A stretch of DNA of 64,000 nucleotides from Streptomyces sp. 130 (GTDB lineage: Bacteria > Actinomycetota > Actinomycetes > Streptomycetales > Streptomycetaceae): NCBI RefSeq assembly GCF_007096885.1, contig NZ_VJNO01000003.1, positions 62,001 to 126,000 on the forward strand, in the 5' to 3' direction. The notes under the pieces were generated by a model. It was not told the origin of the DNA. It saw nothing but the letters and a program-made list of their open reading frames with translations, and did no database searches. Below, piece after piece: positions 33,668 to 42,091 of the stretch. A program made the translations under genes and the position numbers. How positions within the stretch are numbered: position 1 is the first letter of the stretch; each line of letters opens with the position of its first letter.

Positions 33668-33735
33668 GGGGTGCTCCGGGGGATGGCGGGGCGAGAGGGC
33701 GGACCGGTGCCGTGGAGGCGGCCGTGGGGTCCGGG

Positions 33736-34752
33736 TCAGCGCGTCCCGTAGCGGATGACGCGGGTGGGTACGACGGTGCGGCGGGCCGGGATCGGCTCGG
33801 CGGACGAGCCGTTGATGCGGTCGATGAGCATCTGGCCGGCTCGTCGGCCGATCTCGTCGGCGTCGTACGAGACGATCGTCAGGGGCAGACCGAGGACGTC
33901 GGCCAGCTCGAAGTCGTCGAAACCGGCGAGCGCGACCGGGCGGCCGAGGCCGTGCACGGCGCGGATGGCGCCCTGGGTCAGCCGGTTGTTGGTGCAGAAG
34001 AGGGCCGTGGGCGCGTCGGGGGCGTCGAGCAGCGCGCTCGCGGCGGCCTCGGCGGCGGGTACGTCGGCGAGGCCGCGCCGTACGTGGGTCTCGGCGGGCT
34101 CGATCCCGGCCGCTTCGTGGGCTGCCCAGTAGCCGCGGAAGCGTTCCGCGCCGGTGTACAGGGCGGGCGGGTTGCCGAGGAAGCCGATGCGGCGGTGGCC
34201 GTCCGCGATCAGCTGCCCGACCGCCTGTTCGGCACCGCCGAAGTCGTCGACCAGGACGCAGTCGGCGTCCATGCCGGCCGGCGGCCTGGAAGCCAGGACG
34301 ATCGGCATTCCGCGCAGCGCCGTCGGGGCGAGGTGCCGGTGGCTGCTGCCGGCCGGGACGACGATCATGCCGTCGACCTGACGGGCGGCCAGGTCCTCGA
34401 CGAGACCGCGCTCCCGGTCGACCTGTTCGGCGGTGTTGCTGAGCAGGACCCGCAGGCCGTGTTCGGATGCCACCTCCTGCACGCCGAGCGCCAGGCGGGA
34501 GTAGAACGGGTTGGCGAGGTTGGTGACGACCAGTCCGATCATTCCGCTGCCGCCCAGGCGCAGGCTGCGCGCCGTCTCGTTGCGCCGGTAGCCCAGTGCC
34601 TCGACGGCGGCGAGTACGCGTTCCCGGGTGGTGCCGCTGACCCGGGCGTCGTCCTTGAGCACCCGGGAGACGGTCATGGCACTGACGCCGGCGCTCGCGG
34701 CCACGTCGCGCATCGTGGGGGCGCCGTTGTCGCCCGCGCGGTGCTGTGCCAT
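33736..34752 (-). CDS. LacI family transcriptional repressor
   Basis: A 338-residue regulator. The N-terminal LacI helix-turn-helix and hinge are TMRDVAASAGVSAMTVSRVL then KDDARVSGTTRERVLAAVEA (about 12-52). The periplasmic-binding-like effector domain follows (MIGLVVTNLANPFYSRLALG; LDAPDAPTALFCTNNRLTQG; VALAGFDDFELADVLGLPLT). It is encoded between the ROK and GH38 genes of the mannan locus. Its expected sites are the two TGGTRTCGWTAACA dyads at 37480-37493 and 37592-37605, so it probably represses both divergent arms until mannose or a mannoside binds. The ATG at 34752 has GGAG 8 nt upstream; a longer N-terminus is not expected. Confidence 0.93.
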   Translation of the reverse strand: MAQHRAGDNGAPTMRDVAASAGVSAMTVSRVLKDDARVSGTTRERVLAAVEALGYRRNETARSLRLGGSGMIGLVVTNLANPFYSRLALGVQEVASEHGLRVLLSNTAEQVDRERGLVEDLAARQVDGMIVVPAGSSHRHLAPTALRGMPIVLASRPPAGMDADCVLVDDFGGAEQAVGQLIADGHRRIGFLGNPPALYTGAERFRGYWAAHEAAGIEPAETHVRRGLADVPAAEAAASALLDAPDAPTALFCTNNRLTQGAIRAVHGLGRPVALAGFDDFELADVLGLPLTIVSYDADEIGRRAGQMLIDRINGSSAEPIPARRTVVPTRVIRYGTR

Positions 34753-34807
34753 GTGCGGTTCTCCTGCGGATCGGTGGACTGGCCGGTGGGTCGGTGACGC
34801 GGTCATT

Positions 34808-35734
34808 CTAGGTCCGTTCCCGGAGGGCGACGGCGGGTGCGCGCAGGGTCCAGTGCGCGGCGCCGATGAGGGGCGCGTCGGCCGGGCGCTGCGCCGTGAC
34901 GGCCGGGGGCGCGGTCCCGGGGCCCCCTGACGCGATGCCTTCGCGGACCGCGGGGCCGAGAAGGTCCCAGGAGCCGGTCATGGATCCGCCGACGACCATC
35001 AGGTCCGGCCGGAACCGCTCGCACCAGGGCGCGAGGGCCCGTCCCAGGGCGCCGAAGCAGTACCGGAGCGTGTGCAGGGCCGGACCGTCGCCGCCCCGGG
35101 CCGCTGCGGCGATCTCGTGCACGTCGGGGAGGTCCCCGTCACCGGGCAGGGCCGCGGTGCTGGCGTAGAGCCTGCGGATCGCCCGGCGCGAGACCACCTC
35201 CTCCAGCGGGAGTCCGTCGATGGTGAGCCGGTGGGCGCGTCCGCCGGGCGGTACGTCGGGGCCGCCCAGCACGGGCCGCCCGTCGTCCAGGAACGAGGTG
35301 CCGACCCCGGTTCCGAGCGTGACGCAAAGGACCCGGCGCCGCCCTGCCGCCGCACCCGCCCGGTACTCGCCCAGGGCGAACGCGTCGGCGTCGTTGACGA
35401 AGCTGATGCGGCGGGGGGCTCCGGGGAGCCGGACGAGCAGTCCGGCCCCCACGTCGACGCCGTGCAGCGACTCGAACTTGCCGATGCCGCGGAATCGGCC
35501 GACACCGGTTTCGTAGTCGAAGGGGCCGGGTATCGCGACGCCCCAGTGGGCGCCCGCCGGGGCGTCGACCTGGGCACCGACGGCGGCGATCGCGTCGAGG
35601 AGTTCACCGGCCGGCGCGTCGGCGGGGACCGGCCGGCGCACGACGGCCTGGGCGGCGGGCCGCGCGGACGCGGTGTCGAGGACGGCGGCCGTCACGTGGG
35701 TGCCGCCGATCTCCAGCACGGGGACGCGGCTCAT
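34808..35734 (-). CDS. ROK family protein lacking the zinc motif
   Basis: A 308-residue sugar-kinase-fold protein. The N-terminal phosphate loop is VLEIGGTHVTAAVLD (Glu where most ROK kinases have Asp). ISFVNDADAFALGEYRAGAA (about 115-134) contains the conserved NDA, and CVTLGTGVGTSFLDDGRPVL (about 145-164) is the ADP-binding strand. The CxCGxxGC zinc signature after the EHxxI block is absent, replaced by RAHRLTIDGLPLEEVVSRRA. It is translationally coupled to the upstream isomerase gene (ATGA overlap). It probably phosphorylates mannose or a related sugar released by the mannosidases; loss of the zinc site makes this less certain. Confidence 0.85.
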   Translation of the reverse strand: MSRVPVLEIGGTHVTAAVLDTASARPAAQAVVRRPVPADAPAGELLDAIAAVGAQVDAPAGAHWGVAIPGPFDYETGVGRFRGIGKFESLHGVDVGAGLLVRLPGAPRRISFVNDADAFALGEYRAGAAAGRRRVLCVTLGTGVGTSFLDDGRPVLGGPDVPPGGRAHRLTIDGLPLEEVVSRRAIRRLYASTAALPGDGDLPDVHEIAAAARGGDGPALHTLRYCFGALGRALAPWCERFRPDLMVVGGSMTGSWDLLGPAVREGIASGGPGTAPPAVTAQRPADAPLIGAAHWTLRAPAVALRERT

Positions 35735-37443
35735 TCCGGGGCCACCAGGGACTTCACCACGTGCACCGGGCCGCTTCCCACCGGGTGCAGGCGGTAACCG
35801 CCCACGCCCGCGGGGACGGTGAGGGTCTCGGCGAAGGCCAGGTCGTGCCGGTCGCCCCGGTCGGTCTCCACGACGACGCCGCCGCCCGAGGAGACGTTGA
35901 GGATGTGGAAGCGGCCGTCCGTGTCGTCCTCGGCGGGCTCGGGCCCCTCGATCACGAAGCGGTGCACCGCGTAGAACATCTCGGGCAGTGCGCCGATGAC
36001 CTCCTCGCGCCAGCCCCGGCCCCGGCGCAGGGTCCTGGGCTCCTGCACGAGTTCCTTCAGGACGTCGTCGCCGCGCCGCGCGGTGTCGAGGTTGGCGAAG
36101 CCGTGGGCGAAGGACAGGGGCCTCGGTGCGCCGGAGACGCCCTTGCGCAGCCAGTCGTAGAAGCGCAGGGAGTAGAGGTACGGGGTGGCGCTGATCTCCA
36201 GGACCAGGTTGCCCTCGCCGGAGGCGTGCGGGGTGCCGGCCGGGATCATGTAGAGCTGCCCGGGGTCCGCCGGGTGCGTCATCACGTGGTCCTCGACGCG
36301 CAGCGGGGTTCCCTCCGCCGCGGCCTCCTCGACCTCTGCGCGCATGGCCGTCACGTCCGTACTGTCCCGCAGCCCGAGGTAGACCAGCGCGCCGGGGTCG
36401 CTCGCGGTGATGTAGTACGTCTCGTGCTGGGTGTAGGGCCACCCGAAGGTTTCCCGCATGTACTGCTCCTGGGGGTGCAGGTGCAGGGAGAGGTTGCCGC
36501 CGCCGACGGTGTCGAGGTAGTCGAAGCGGATCGGGAAGGACGTGCCGAAGCGGCGGTGCACGTCGGGGCCGAGGAACGTCTCGGGGTGGAGCTCGCAGAG
36601 CAGCTGGAAGGGCAGTTCCACCTGGGCCGTCTCGTCCTGGCCGACCAGGATTCCGGCCTCGGGGGCGATCAGCTCGTAGCCGAGTGCCGTGTTGCCGTCG
36701 CGGGGCTCGAAGCCGAGTTCCCGGGCGGCCCACTGACCGCCCCACGCGGTGGAGTTGAAGAAGGGGCGACTGCGGACGGGCCCCGTCGCCAGGGCGGCCA
36801 GGGTGGCCCGGACGGACTCGCCGTCCAGGGAGGCCGGGCCCGTCTCGCCCTGGAGGTCGATCCAGCGGTCGATGCGGGGAGCCATGCGGTCGCGGTGGCG
36901 GTCGCCGACGGGCCAGTCGGTGTAGAAGAGGCTGCGCAGCTCACCGGGGGCGCCGGGCCGGCCCAGGTTGACGCCGAGGGGCAGTTCGGCGCGGGTGACG
37001 GCCCTTTCCGCGTACCGCTTGGGCAGGTCGGCCCACCACAGCAGGTCGGGCTCGCCGAGCCCCGCGCCCGGCCCGAAGACCAGCAGGACGCCGGTGTCCG
37101 GGCGAGGCCGGACGGGCGGTGTCTCGAACAGGTCCTCCATGGAGAACTCGGCGAGCGGCAGGAAGAACGCGTCGGCGTCCGCGTCGGGAACGCAGAGCCG
37201 CTGGACCGCCTCGGGTGACCAGAGGGTGCGCACGTCGCACAGCGCGACCCGCGTACCCCGTGCGCGCAGGGCGGCGGCGAGGGAGCCGGCGGCCTCCTCC
37301 CAGTCGAGTGCGGCGGGGCCGTCCAGGGCGAGGACGGTGGGCGTGGTGGGCACGTCGGCGACCGCGGCGGCCCAGCCGGTGACGACGGCGCCGCCGGTGA
37401 CGGCGTAGCGCGGGTTGCGTTCATAGGGACGGGGCTGGTGCAC
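35731..37443 (-). CDS. Class I mannose-6-phosphate isomerase-like protein with kinase-like N-terminal domain
   Basis: 570 residues. The C-terminal half (about 240-570) is a cupin with isomerase motifs: GGGNLSLHLHPQEQYMRETF (about 348-367), WPYTQHETYYIT, and YMIPAGTPHASGEGNLVLEI (about 428-447). The N-terminal 200 residues look like a worn P-loop kinase: TVLALDGPAALDWEEAAGSL with the Walker A Gly-Lys lost, then GTRVALCDVRTLW. The GTG start at 37443 has AGGAG 6 nt upstream; an upstream in-frame extension into the operator is unlikely. First gene of the minus arm of the mannan locus; it likely converts mannose-6-phosphate to fructose-6-phosphate. The two-domain architecture is shared by other bacterial homologues I recognise only loosely. 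Confidence 0.8.
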   Translation of the reverse strand: MHQPRPYERNPRYAVTGGAVVTGWAAAVADVPTTPTVLALDGPAALDWEEAAGSLAAALRARGTRVALCDVRTLWSPEAVQRLCVPDADADAFFLPLAEFSMEDLFETPPVRPRPDTGVLLVFGPGAGLGEPDLLWWADLPKRYAERAVTRAELPLGVNLGRPGAPGELRSLFYTDWPVGDRHRDRMAPRIDRWIDLQGETGPASLDGESVRATLAALATGPVRSRPFFNSTAWGGQWAARELGFEPRDGNTALGYELIAPEAGILVGQDETAQVELPFQLLCELHPETFLGPDVHRRFGTSFPIRFDYLDTVGGGNLSLHLHPQEQYMRETFGWPYTQHETYYITASDPGALVYLGLRDSTDVTAMRAEVEEAAAEGTPLRVEDHVMTHPADPGQLYMIPAGTPHASGEGNLVLEISATPYLYSLRFYDWLRKGVSGAPRPLSFAHGFANLDTARRGDDVLKELVQEPRTLRRGRGWREEVIGALPEMFYAVHRFVIEGPEPAEDDTDGRFHILNVSSGGGVVVETDRGDRHDLAFAETLTVPAGVGGYRLHPVGSGPVHVVKSLVAPE

Positions 37444-37479
37444 AGAAGCTCCTGGGGAAGGGACCGGCAAGCGCCTGCA

Positions 37480-37493
37480 TGGTATCGATAACA
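37480..37493. promoter_or_regulatory. LacI-type operator 1 of the mannan locus
   Basis: TGGTATCGATAACA, a 14-bp near-palindrome with the central CG typical of LacI-family sites, 36 bp upstream of the isomerase gene. It matches operator 2 at 12 of 14 positions. Confidence 0.75.
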
Positions 37494-37570
37494 CCGCTGA
37501 TCGGACAAGGCGCGTCAGGAACCGACTGACGAACCTTGGATTCAACAGGGGGTTTCTCGGATGCCCGACA

Positions 37571-37584
37571 GAAACTCTTGTTTC
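37571..37584. promoter_or_regulatory. Inverted repeat GAAAC-N4-GTTTC
   Basis: Perfect 5-bp arms between the two LacI-type sites. It may be a second regulator site or part of the plus-strand promoter. Confidence 0.4.
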
Positions 37585-37591
37585 AGCCGCA

Positions 37592-37605
37592 TGGTGTCGT
37601 TAACA
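37592..37605. promoter_or_regulatory. LacI-type operator 2 of the mannan locus
   Basis: TGGTGTCGTTAACA, 34 bp upstream of the substrate-binding protein gene, and a close copy of operator 1. A pair of operators in one divergent promoter suggests joint control of both arms, perhaps by looping (112 bp centre to centre). Confidence 0.75.
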
Positions 37606-37639
37606 TCCTCGCAATCCGGATCCAGAGGGAAGTGAGCCC

Positions 37640-38956
37640 ATGAGATCAACCGGCGAGACGACGGAGCGGTCGTCTCACCCGCTCCGCCGGCGCACCGTGC
37701 GGGCCGGCCGCGGGGCCGGCGCGGCCGGCGTGCTGGCCGGCGGCTGCGCACGGGGCGACAGCACCGCCGCGCAAGCGGGGACCACGTCCCTGGCCAACGA
37801 CAACGCCACCTGGGACGACGGCTACGTGGCCGCCGGACGCGAGCTGAAGAAGCTCACCGGCTACGCCCTGCGCCCGCTGTCCAACCCGAACCCGACCGCG
37901 TACACCCAGGTCACCCAGATCTCCCTGCAGACGACCAAGGCCACCGACCTGATCAAGTGGCAGTCGGGCTACAACCTCAAGCAGCTCGCCCGCACCGGCA
38001 GCCTCAGTGACCTGACGAAGCTCTGGGAGGCGTACGAGCGCAAGGGCTGGGTGACCAAGTCCCTGCGCGACTCGATGTCCTACCGGGGCGCGGTGTACGG
38101 CATGCCCCTCTACCAGTCGTACTACGTGCTCTTCTACAACACGCACGTGTTCGACAAGCACGGCCTGCGGGCGCCGGAGACCTGGGACGAGCTGCTGCAC
38201 ACCGCGGAGGTGCTCAAGAAGTCCGGTGTCGTCCCGTTCGTGGCCACGCAGAGCGGCAACTGGCCCGCCTACGAGTGGTTCGAGGAGCTGATCAGCAAGG
38301 TCGACCCGGTGTTCTACGCCGATCTGATCGCGGGCCGTGCGCGGTACACCGATCCGCAGGCGCACAAGGCCATGCAGATCTGGCAGGACTTCATGAAGAA
38401 GGGCTGGATGACCCCGGCCGACTTCGACCAGAACAACGGTCCGGCCGCGCTGAAGACGGGCAAGGTCGGCATGTTCCTGCACGGCTCCTGGCAGTCGCAG
38501 GGCCTGGCGGCGGCGGGCATGAAGCCGGGCGAGGACTTCGACGCCTTCGTCCTGCCTCCCGTCGACACCTCCGTCAAGCGGTCCGTGATCACCGAGGCGG
38601 GCGTGCTCGCGGTCCCGGAGAAGGCCGTCTCGCACGACGCCGCCATGGCCAACGCGGGCCACTGGCTGCACCCCTCGGTCCAGCGGGTGTGGACCGACTT
38701 CCTCCAGGACGGCTCGGCCAACCCGAAGGCGGCCACCTCCAATCCGGTGCTCGCCCGGCTCAGGAAGCGGGCGCTGGACGAGCACTGGACCGAGCTGCCC
38801 CGCTACGGCCAGTCGGGACCGCCCAACCTCATGCAGGGGAACACCGATGACCTGGGAGCCTTCATGACGCACGCGATGTCGCCCGAGGCGACTCTGCGCA
38901 GCATGGCGAGCCGTGCCACCAAGGAGTGGGCGGCGTGGAACAAGGACGAGTCATGA
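37640..38956 (+). CDS. Sugar ABC transporter substrate-binding lipoprotein
   Basis: A 438-residue extracellular solute-binding protein (family 1). The signal region is twin-arginine-like (LRRRTVRAGRGAGAAGVLAG) and ends in a weak lipobox AGG-C (Cys at about 37). Mature landmarks are QISLQTTKATDLIKWQSGYN, SYRGAVYGMPLYQSYYVLFY then NTHVFDKHGLRAPETWDELL (about 145-190, the classic hinge block), and KTGKVGMFLHGSWQSQG (about 272-288). It binds oligosaccharides, here presumably alpha-mannosides, and docks with the two permeases encoded next. No ATPase gene is present; Streptomyces sugar importers usually share the MsiK ATPase. The start codon has an AGGGAAGTG ribosome binding site. Confidence 0.92.
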   Translation: MRSTGETTERSSHPLRRRTVRAGRGAGAAGVLAGGCARGDSTAAQAGTTSLANDNATWDDGYVAAGRELKKLTGYALRPLSNPNPTAYTQVTQISLQTTKATDLIKWQSGYNLKQLARTGSLSDLTKLWEAYERKGWVTKSLRDSMSYRGAVYGMPLYQSYYVLFYNTHVFDKHGLRAPETWDELLHTAEVLKKSGVVPFVATQSGNWPAYEWFEELISKVDPVFYADLIAGRARYTDPQAHKAMQIWQDFMKKGWMTPADFDQNNGPAALKTGKVGMFLHGSWQSQGLAAAGMKPGEDFDAFVLPPVDTSVKRSVITEAGVLAVPEKAVSHDAAMANAGHWLHPSVQRVWTDFLQDGSANPKAATSNPVLARLRKRALDEHWTELPRYGQSGPPNLMQGNTDDLGAFMTHAMSPEATLRSMASRATKEWAAWNKDES

Positions 38957-39903
38957 CAGCCGCCCTCGACGCGCGCCGCAGCCGCTCCGGCACCTCCACC
39001 TCCCCGGCGGTCCCGCCCGCTCCCCCGGCCCGCAGGCCCCCGCGCCGGCTCGGGGACCGGTTCGCCTCGGCGGGCTTCCTCGCCCCGGCCGTCCTGCTCG
39101 TCGCCGGGCTGCTGCTCACCCCGTTCCTGATGACGCTGTACCGCGGCTTCTTCAGCGACAGCCGGGTCTCCGGCTTCACCTGGTTCACCAACTACGGGCT
39201 GTTCTTCAGCGACCCGGTCCTCGCGAAGTCCGTGGAGAACACCCTGATGTGGGTGGTCGGCACGGTGGCCCTGCCGCTCGTCCTGGGGCTCGGCATCGCG
39301 GTGATGACGAACGGCTCCGGGTGGTCCCGGATCCCCCGGCTGCTGGTGGTCCTGCCGTACGCGATCTCCGGCTCGGCCGTGGCCGTCGTCTGGAACTTCC
39401 TCCTGACCACGGACGGGGCGGCCAACCAGGCGCTCGACGCGCTGGGGCTGGGGTCGTTCGCCCAGGGCTGGCTGCTGGAGTGGCCGGGGAACACCCTCGT
39501 CATGATCGTCGCCAACACCTGGCAGGCCACCGGGGTGGCCGTGATCCTCTTCCTGGTCGGCCTGCAGACCATCCCTCCGGAGACCCTGGAGGCCGCGTCG
39601 CTCGACGGAGCCGACGGGCTGCGCAAGTTCTGGTACGTGGTCCTGCCGCAGCTGCGGACCGTGTCCGTGATCGTGGTCGGCAGCAGCCTGGTGAACGGGC
39701 TGAAGTCGTTCGACCTGATCTGGGTCCTCACCCAGGGCGGCCCGGGCCGCAGCTCCGAGACGCTCGCCGTCTCGATGTACCAGGAGACCTTCCTCGCGCT
39801 GCGCCCCGGCGCCGGAGCGGCCGTCGCCGTCGTCCTCACCGTCATCGTGCTGCTGGCCTCGTGGCTGTACCTGCGGCGCCAGCTCACTCCGAAAGGCGCC
39901 TGA
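38953..39903 (+). CDS. Sugar ABC transporter permease (MalF type)
   Basis: 316 residues, six membrane helices. The first is FASAGFLAPAVLLVAGLLLT (about 37-56). The cytoplasmic EAA loop is TLEAASLDGADGLRKFWYVV then LPQLR (about 215-239), the contact site for the ATPase. The stop/start overlap with the binding-protein gene (ATGA) and a 2-bp gap to the next permease show one transcription unit. The Pro/Ser/Arg-rich N-terminal tail of about 35 residues is common in Streptomyces MalF-like permeases. Confidence 0.94.
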   Translation: MTAALDARRSRSGTSTSPAVPPAPPARRPPRRLGDRFASAGFLAPAVLLVAGLLLTPFLMTLYRGFFSDSRVSGFTWFTNYGLFFSDPVLAKSVENTLMWVVGTVALPLVLGLGIAVMTNGSGWSRIPRLLVVLPYAISGSAVAVVWNFLLTTDGAANQALDALGLGSFAQGWLLEWPGNTLVMIVANTWQATGVAVILFLVGLQTIPPETLEAASLDGADGLRKFWYVVLPQLRTVSVIVVGSSLVNGLKSFDLIWVLTQGGPGRSSETLAVSMYQETFLALRPGAGAAVAVVLTVIVLLASWLYLRRQLTPKGA

Positions 39904-39905
39904 GC

Positions 39906-40736
39906 ATGTTCATACGCCGCGTCTCCGCCGGCACCGCCGTCCGTAACACCGTTCTGGTGCTCGTCTCGCTCCTGTGGGCCGTGCCGACCTGGCTGCTGCT
40001 GGTCAACGCGCTGGTGCCGGCCTCCGAATACGGCGGCGCTCCGCACTGGCTGCCGCACGGAGGGTTCGGTCTCTTCGACAACATGTCCGAGGCGTGGTCC
40101 CGGGCCCGGCTCGGTCCCGCGATGGGCAACAGCCTGCTGTACGCGGTGACCAGCTCGGCCGCGGCCATCGTGGTGGCCACGACCGCCGCGTTCGCGACGG
40201 TGATCATGCCGGTCAAGCGCAAGGCCCTGTGGTTCTGGCTGATCTACTCGGGCACGCTGCTGCCCCTCCAGGTCTTTCTGCGACCGCTCTTCCTCGCGTA
40301 CGCGAACACCGGCCTCTACGACGCGCAGATCGGGCTGTTCCTCATCTACGCGGCGGTGGCGATCCCGTTCGCCTACTTCATCATGCGCAACTTCGCCCAG
40401 ACACTGCCCGCCGAGGTGATCGAGGCGGCGCGGCTGGACGGCGCCTCCTGGTGGCGGGTGTTCTGGCAGATCCACGTACCGCTGTCCCGGTCCGCGATGA
40501 TCGCCGCGTTCGTCTTCCAGTTCGTCGCCGTCTGGAACGACCTGCTCTTCGGCATCACCCTGGCCACGAGCCGCAACATCCGGCCGGTGATGGCCGCGCT
40601 CGCCGAACTCCAGGGCAACTACTCCAACGTGGGCCCTCCGGTCGTCCTCGGCGGAGCCCTGCTGGTCTCGCTGCCGACCGTCGTGCTCTTCTTCGCGGCG
40701 CAGCGGTTCTTCGTCAGCAGCCTCAAGCTCGGCTGA
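39906..40736 (+). CDS. Sugar ABC transporter permease (MalG type)
   Basis: 276 residues with six helices. The N-terminal helix is NTVLVLVSLLWAVPTWLLLV. The EAA loop is EVIEAARLDGASWWRVFWQI (about 172-191). The end LPTVVLFFAAQRFFVSSLKLG is the MalG-type C-terminus that contacts the substrate path. ATG 39906 follows the first permease by 2 bp. With the upstream binding protein and MalF-type subunit it forms the importer for oligosaccharides produced outside the cell by the GH76 enzyme encoded next. Confidence 0.94.
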   Translation: MFIRRVSAGTAVRNTVLVLVSLLWAVPTWLLLVNALVPASEYGGAPHWLPHGGFGLFDNMSEAWSRARLGPAMGNSLLYAVTSSAAAIVVATTAAFATVIMPVKRKALWFWLIYSGTLLPLQVFLRPLFLAYANTGLYDAQIGLFLIYAAVAIPFAYFIMRNFAQTLPAEVIEAARLDGASWWRVFWQIHVPLSRSAMIAAFVFQFVAVWNDLLFGITLATSRNIRPVMAALAELQGNYSNVGPPVVLGGALLVSLPTVVLFFAAQRFFVSSLKLG

Positions 40737-40801
40737 GCCGGGTCCCACCGCGTGCGGGCGTCCCGCACAAAGCCCCGAGCCGATTCCCGAAAGGCATCCC
40801 G

Positions 40802-41980
40802 GTGAAACTCTCTGCCCGTACCGCTCTCGCCCTGGCCGCGGCGCCCCTGCTCTGCGCCGCCCTGAGCCCTTCCCCCGCCCTCGCGGCCTCACACCCGGCG
40901 ACGGGCCCCTGGAAGGGCCGGGCCGTGCAGACGTACGACGCGCTCCAGGAGCACCTGTATCAGGGCGCGGACGACCACGGCCTCTACCAGGAGGCGACTC
41001 CGCACCGCAGTGCCGACAACGCCCACTCCTACCTCTGGCCGATGCGGGAGGCGGCCGCCGCGACGGTGGACATGGCCGGCCTTCCCGGACCGGGCAGGCG
41101 CTACACGGCGGACGCTGCGGAACGTTTCACCACCCTGGAGCTCTACTTCGACCCCCGGGACGGCCGGCCCGGCTACGACTCCTACCTGCCGGCTCCGCTC
41201 GGGCAGGGCGGTGACGTCTTCTACGACGACAACTCCGTCGTCGGGCTGACCCTGCTGGACCAGTACGAGGCGACGGGCGACCCCGTCTACCTGCACCGGG
41301 CCGAGCTGGCCTTCGACGTCGTCAGCCGCGGCTGGGACGACGACCCGGCCAAGGAGTGCCCGGGCGGGATGCACTGGGTCGACTCGCCGGCCAACGACAT
41401 GCGCGCCGCCAACGTAACGGGCCTGGCGGCGGAACTGGCCGCCCGGCTCCACCTGGAGACGCGGGAGAGCCGCTACCTGACGAGCGCCCAGCGGTGGTAC
41501 GAGTGGAACTGGTCGTGCCTGCGCCAGTCCCCCGGGCTGTACCGCAACAGCCTCGGCGACGACGGTTCCGTCAACTCCACCCTGTGGACGTACAACTCCG
41601 GAGCCATGATCGGTACCGCGGCCACGCTCTACAAGACCACCGGGGACCCCTCGTATCTCCGGCGCGCCGTGGAGGACGCCGAGGGGTCGCTCGCCTACTG
41701 GAAGCAGGGCGAACGCCTGCACGACCAGCCGGCGATCTTCAACGCGATCTACTTCGACAACCTCCGGATTCTGGACGGAATCCGCCACGATCCCGCCTAC
41801 CGGCAGACCGAGAGCGCCTACGCGGAGCGCGTGTGGAAGGAGAATCGCGATCCGTCCACCGGGCTCTTCCGCTTCCAGCCCTCGGGCGGCGGCGACTACG
41901 AACCGTCCGCCTCCGCCGAGACCCTGGAGCAGTCCGCGATGGTCCAGATCTTCGCGGGCCTCGCCACCGACGCCTCCTGA
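40802..41980 (+). CDS. Secreted GH76 endo-alpha-1,6-mannanase-like enzyme
   Basis: A 392-residue exported glycoside hydrolase. The Sec signal peptide is KLSARTALALAAAPLLCAAL, with probable cleavage after SPALA (about residue 28). The (alpha/alpha)6 GH76 domain shows GGDVFYDDNSVVGLTLLDQY (the paired catalytic Asp at about 141-142), GMHWVDSPANDMRAANVTGL, YEWNWSCLRQSPGLY and LWTYNSGAMIGTAATLYKTT. The family cuts alpha-1,6-mannan backbones of fungal and mycobacterial mannans. The GTG start has AAAGG 7 nt upstream. It follows the permeases by 65 bp and presumably feeds the importer. Confidence 0.92.
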   Translation: MKLSARTALALAAAPLLCAALSPSPALAASHPATGPWKGRAVQTYDALQEHLYQGADDHGLYQEATPHRSADNAHSYLWPMREAAAATVDMAGLPGPGRRYTADAAERFTTLELYFDPRDGRPGYDSYLPAPLGQGGDVFYDDNSVVGLTLLDQYEATGDPVYLHRAELAFDVVSRGWDDDPAKECPGGMHWVDSPANDMRAANVTGLAAELAARLHLETRESRYLTSAQRWYEWNWSCLRQSPGLYRNSLGDDGSVNSTLWTYNSGAMIGTAATLYKTTGDPSYLRRAVEDAEGSLAYWKQGERLHDQPAIFNAIYFDNLRILDGIRHDPAYRQTESAYAERVWKENRDPSTGLFRFQPSGGGDYEPSASAETLEQSAMVQIFAGLATDAS

Positions 41981-42091
41981 CCCCGCGCCTTTCCCCCCGC
42001 CCCACTGCTTTCACGTCCGCCCCACGCACCGCACCTTCCCGTCCGCCTCACGCACCGAACCGGCACCACGCCAGAGCGGAGAACTCTCTCC

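Noticed and set aside
37454..37545. N-terminal extension of the isomerase-like gene to an in-frame start at 37545
   Set aside because: It would run through the LacI-type operator; GTG 37443 has a proper AGGAG ribosome binding site.
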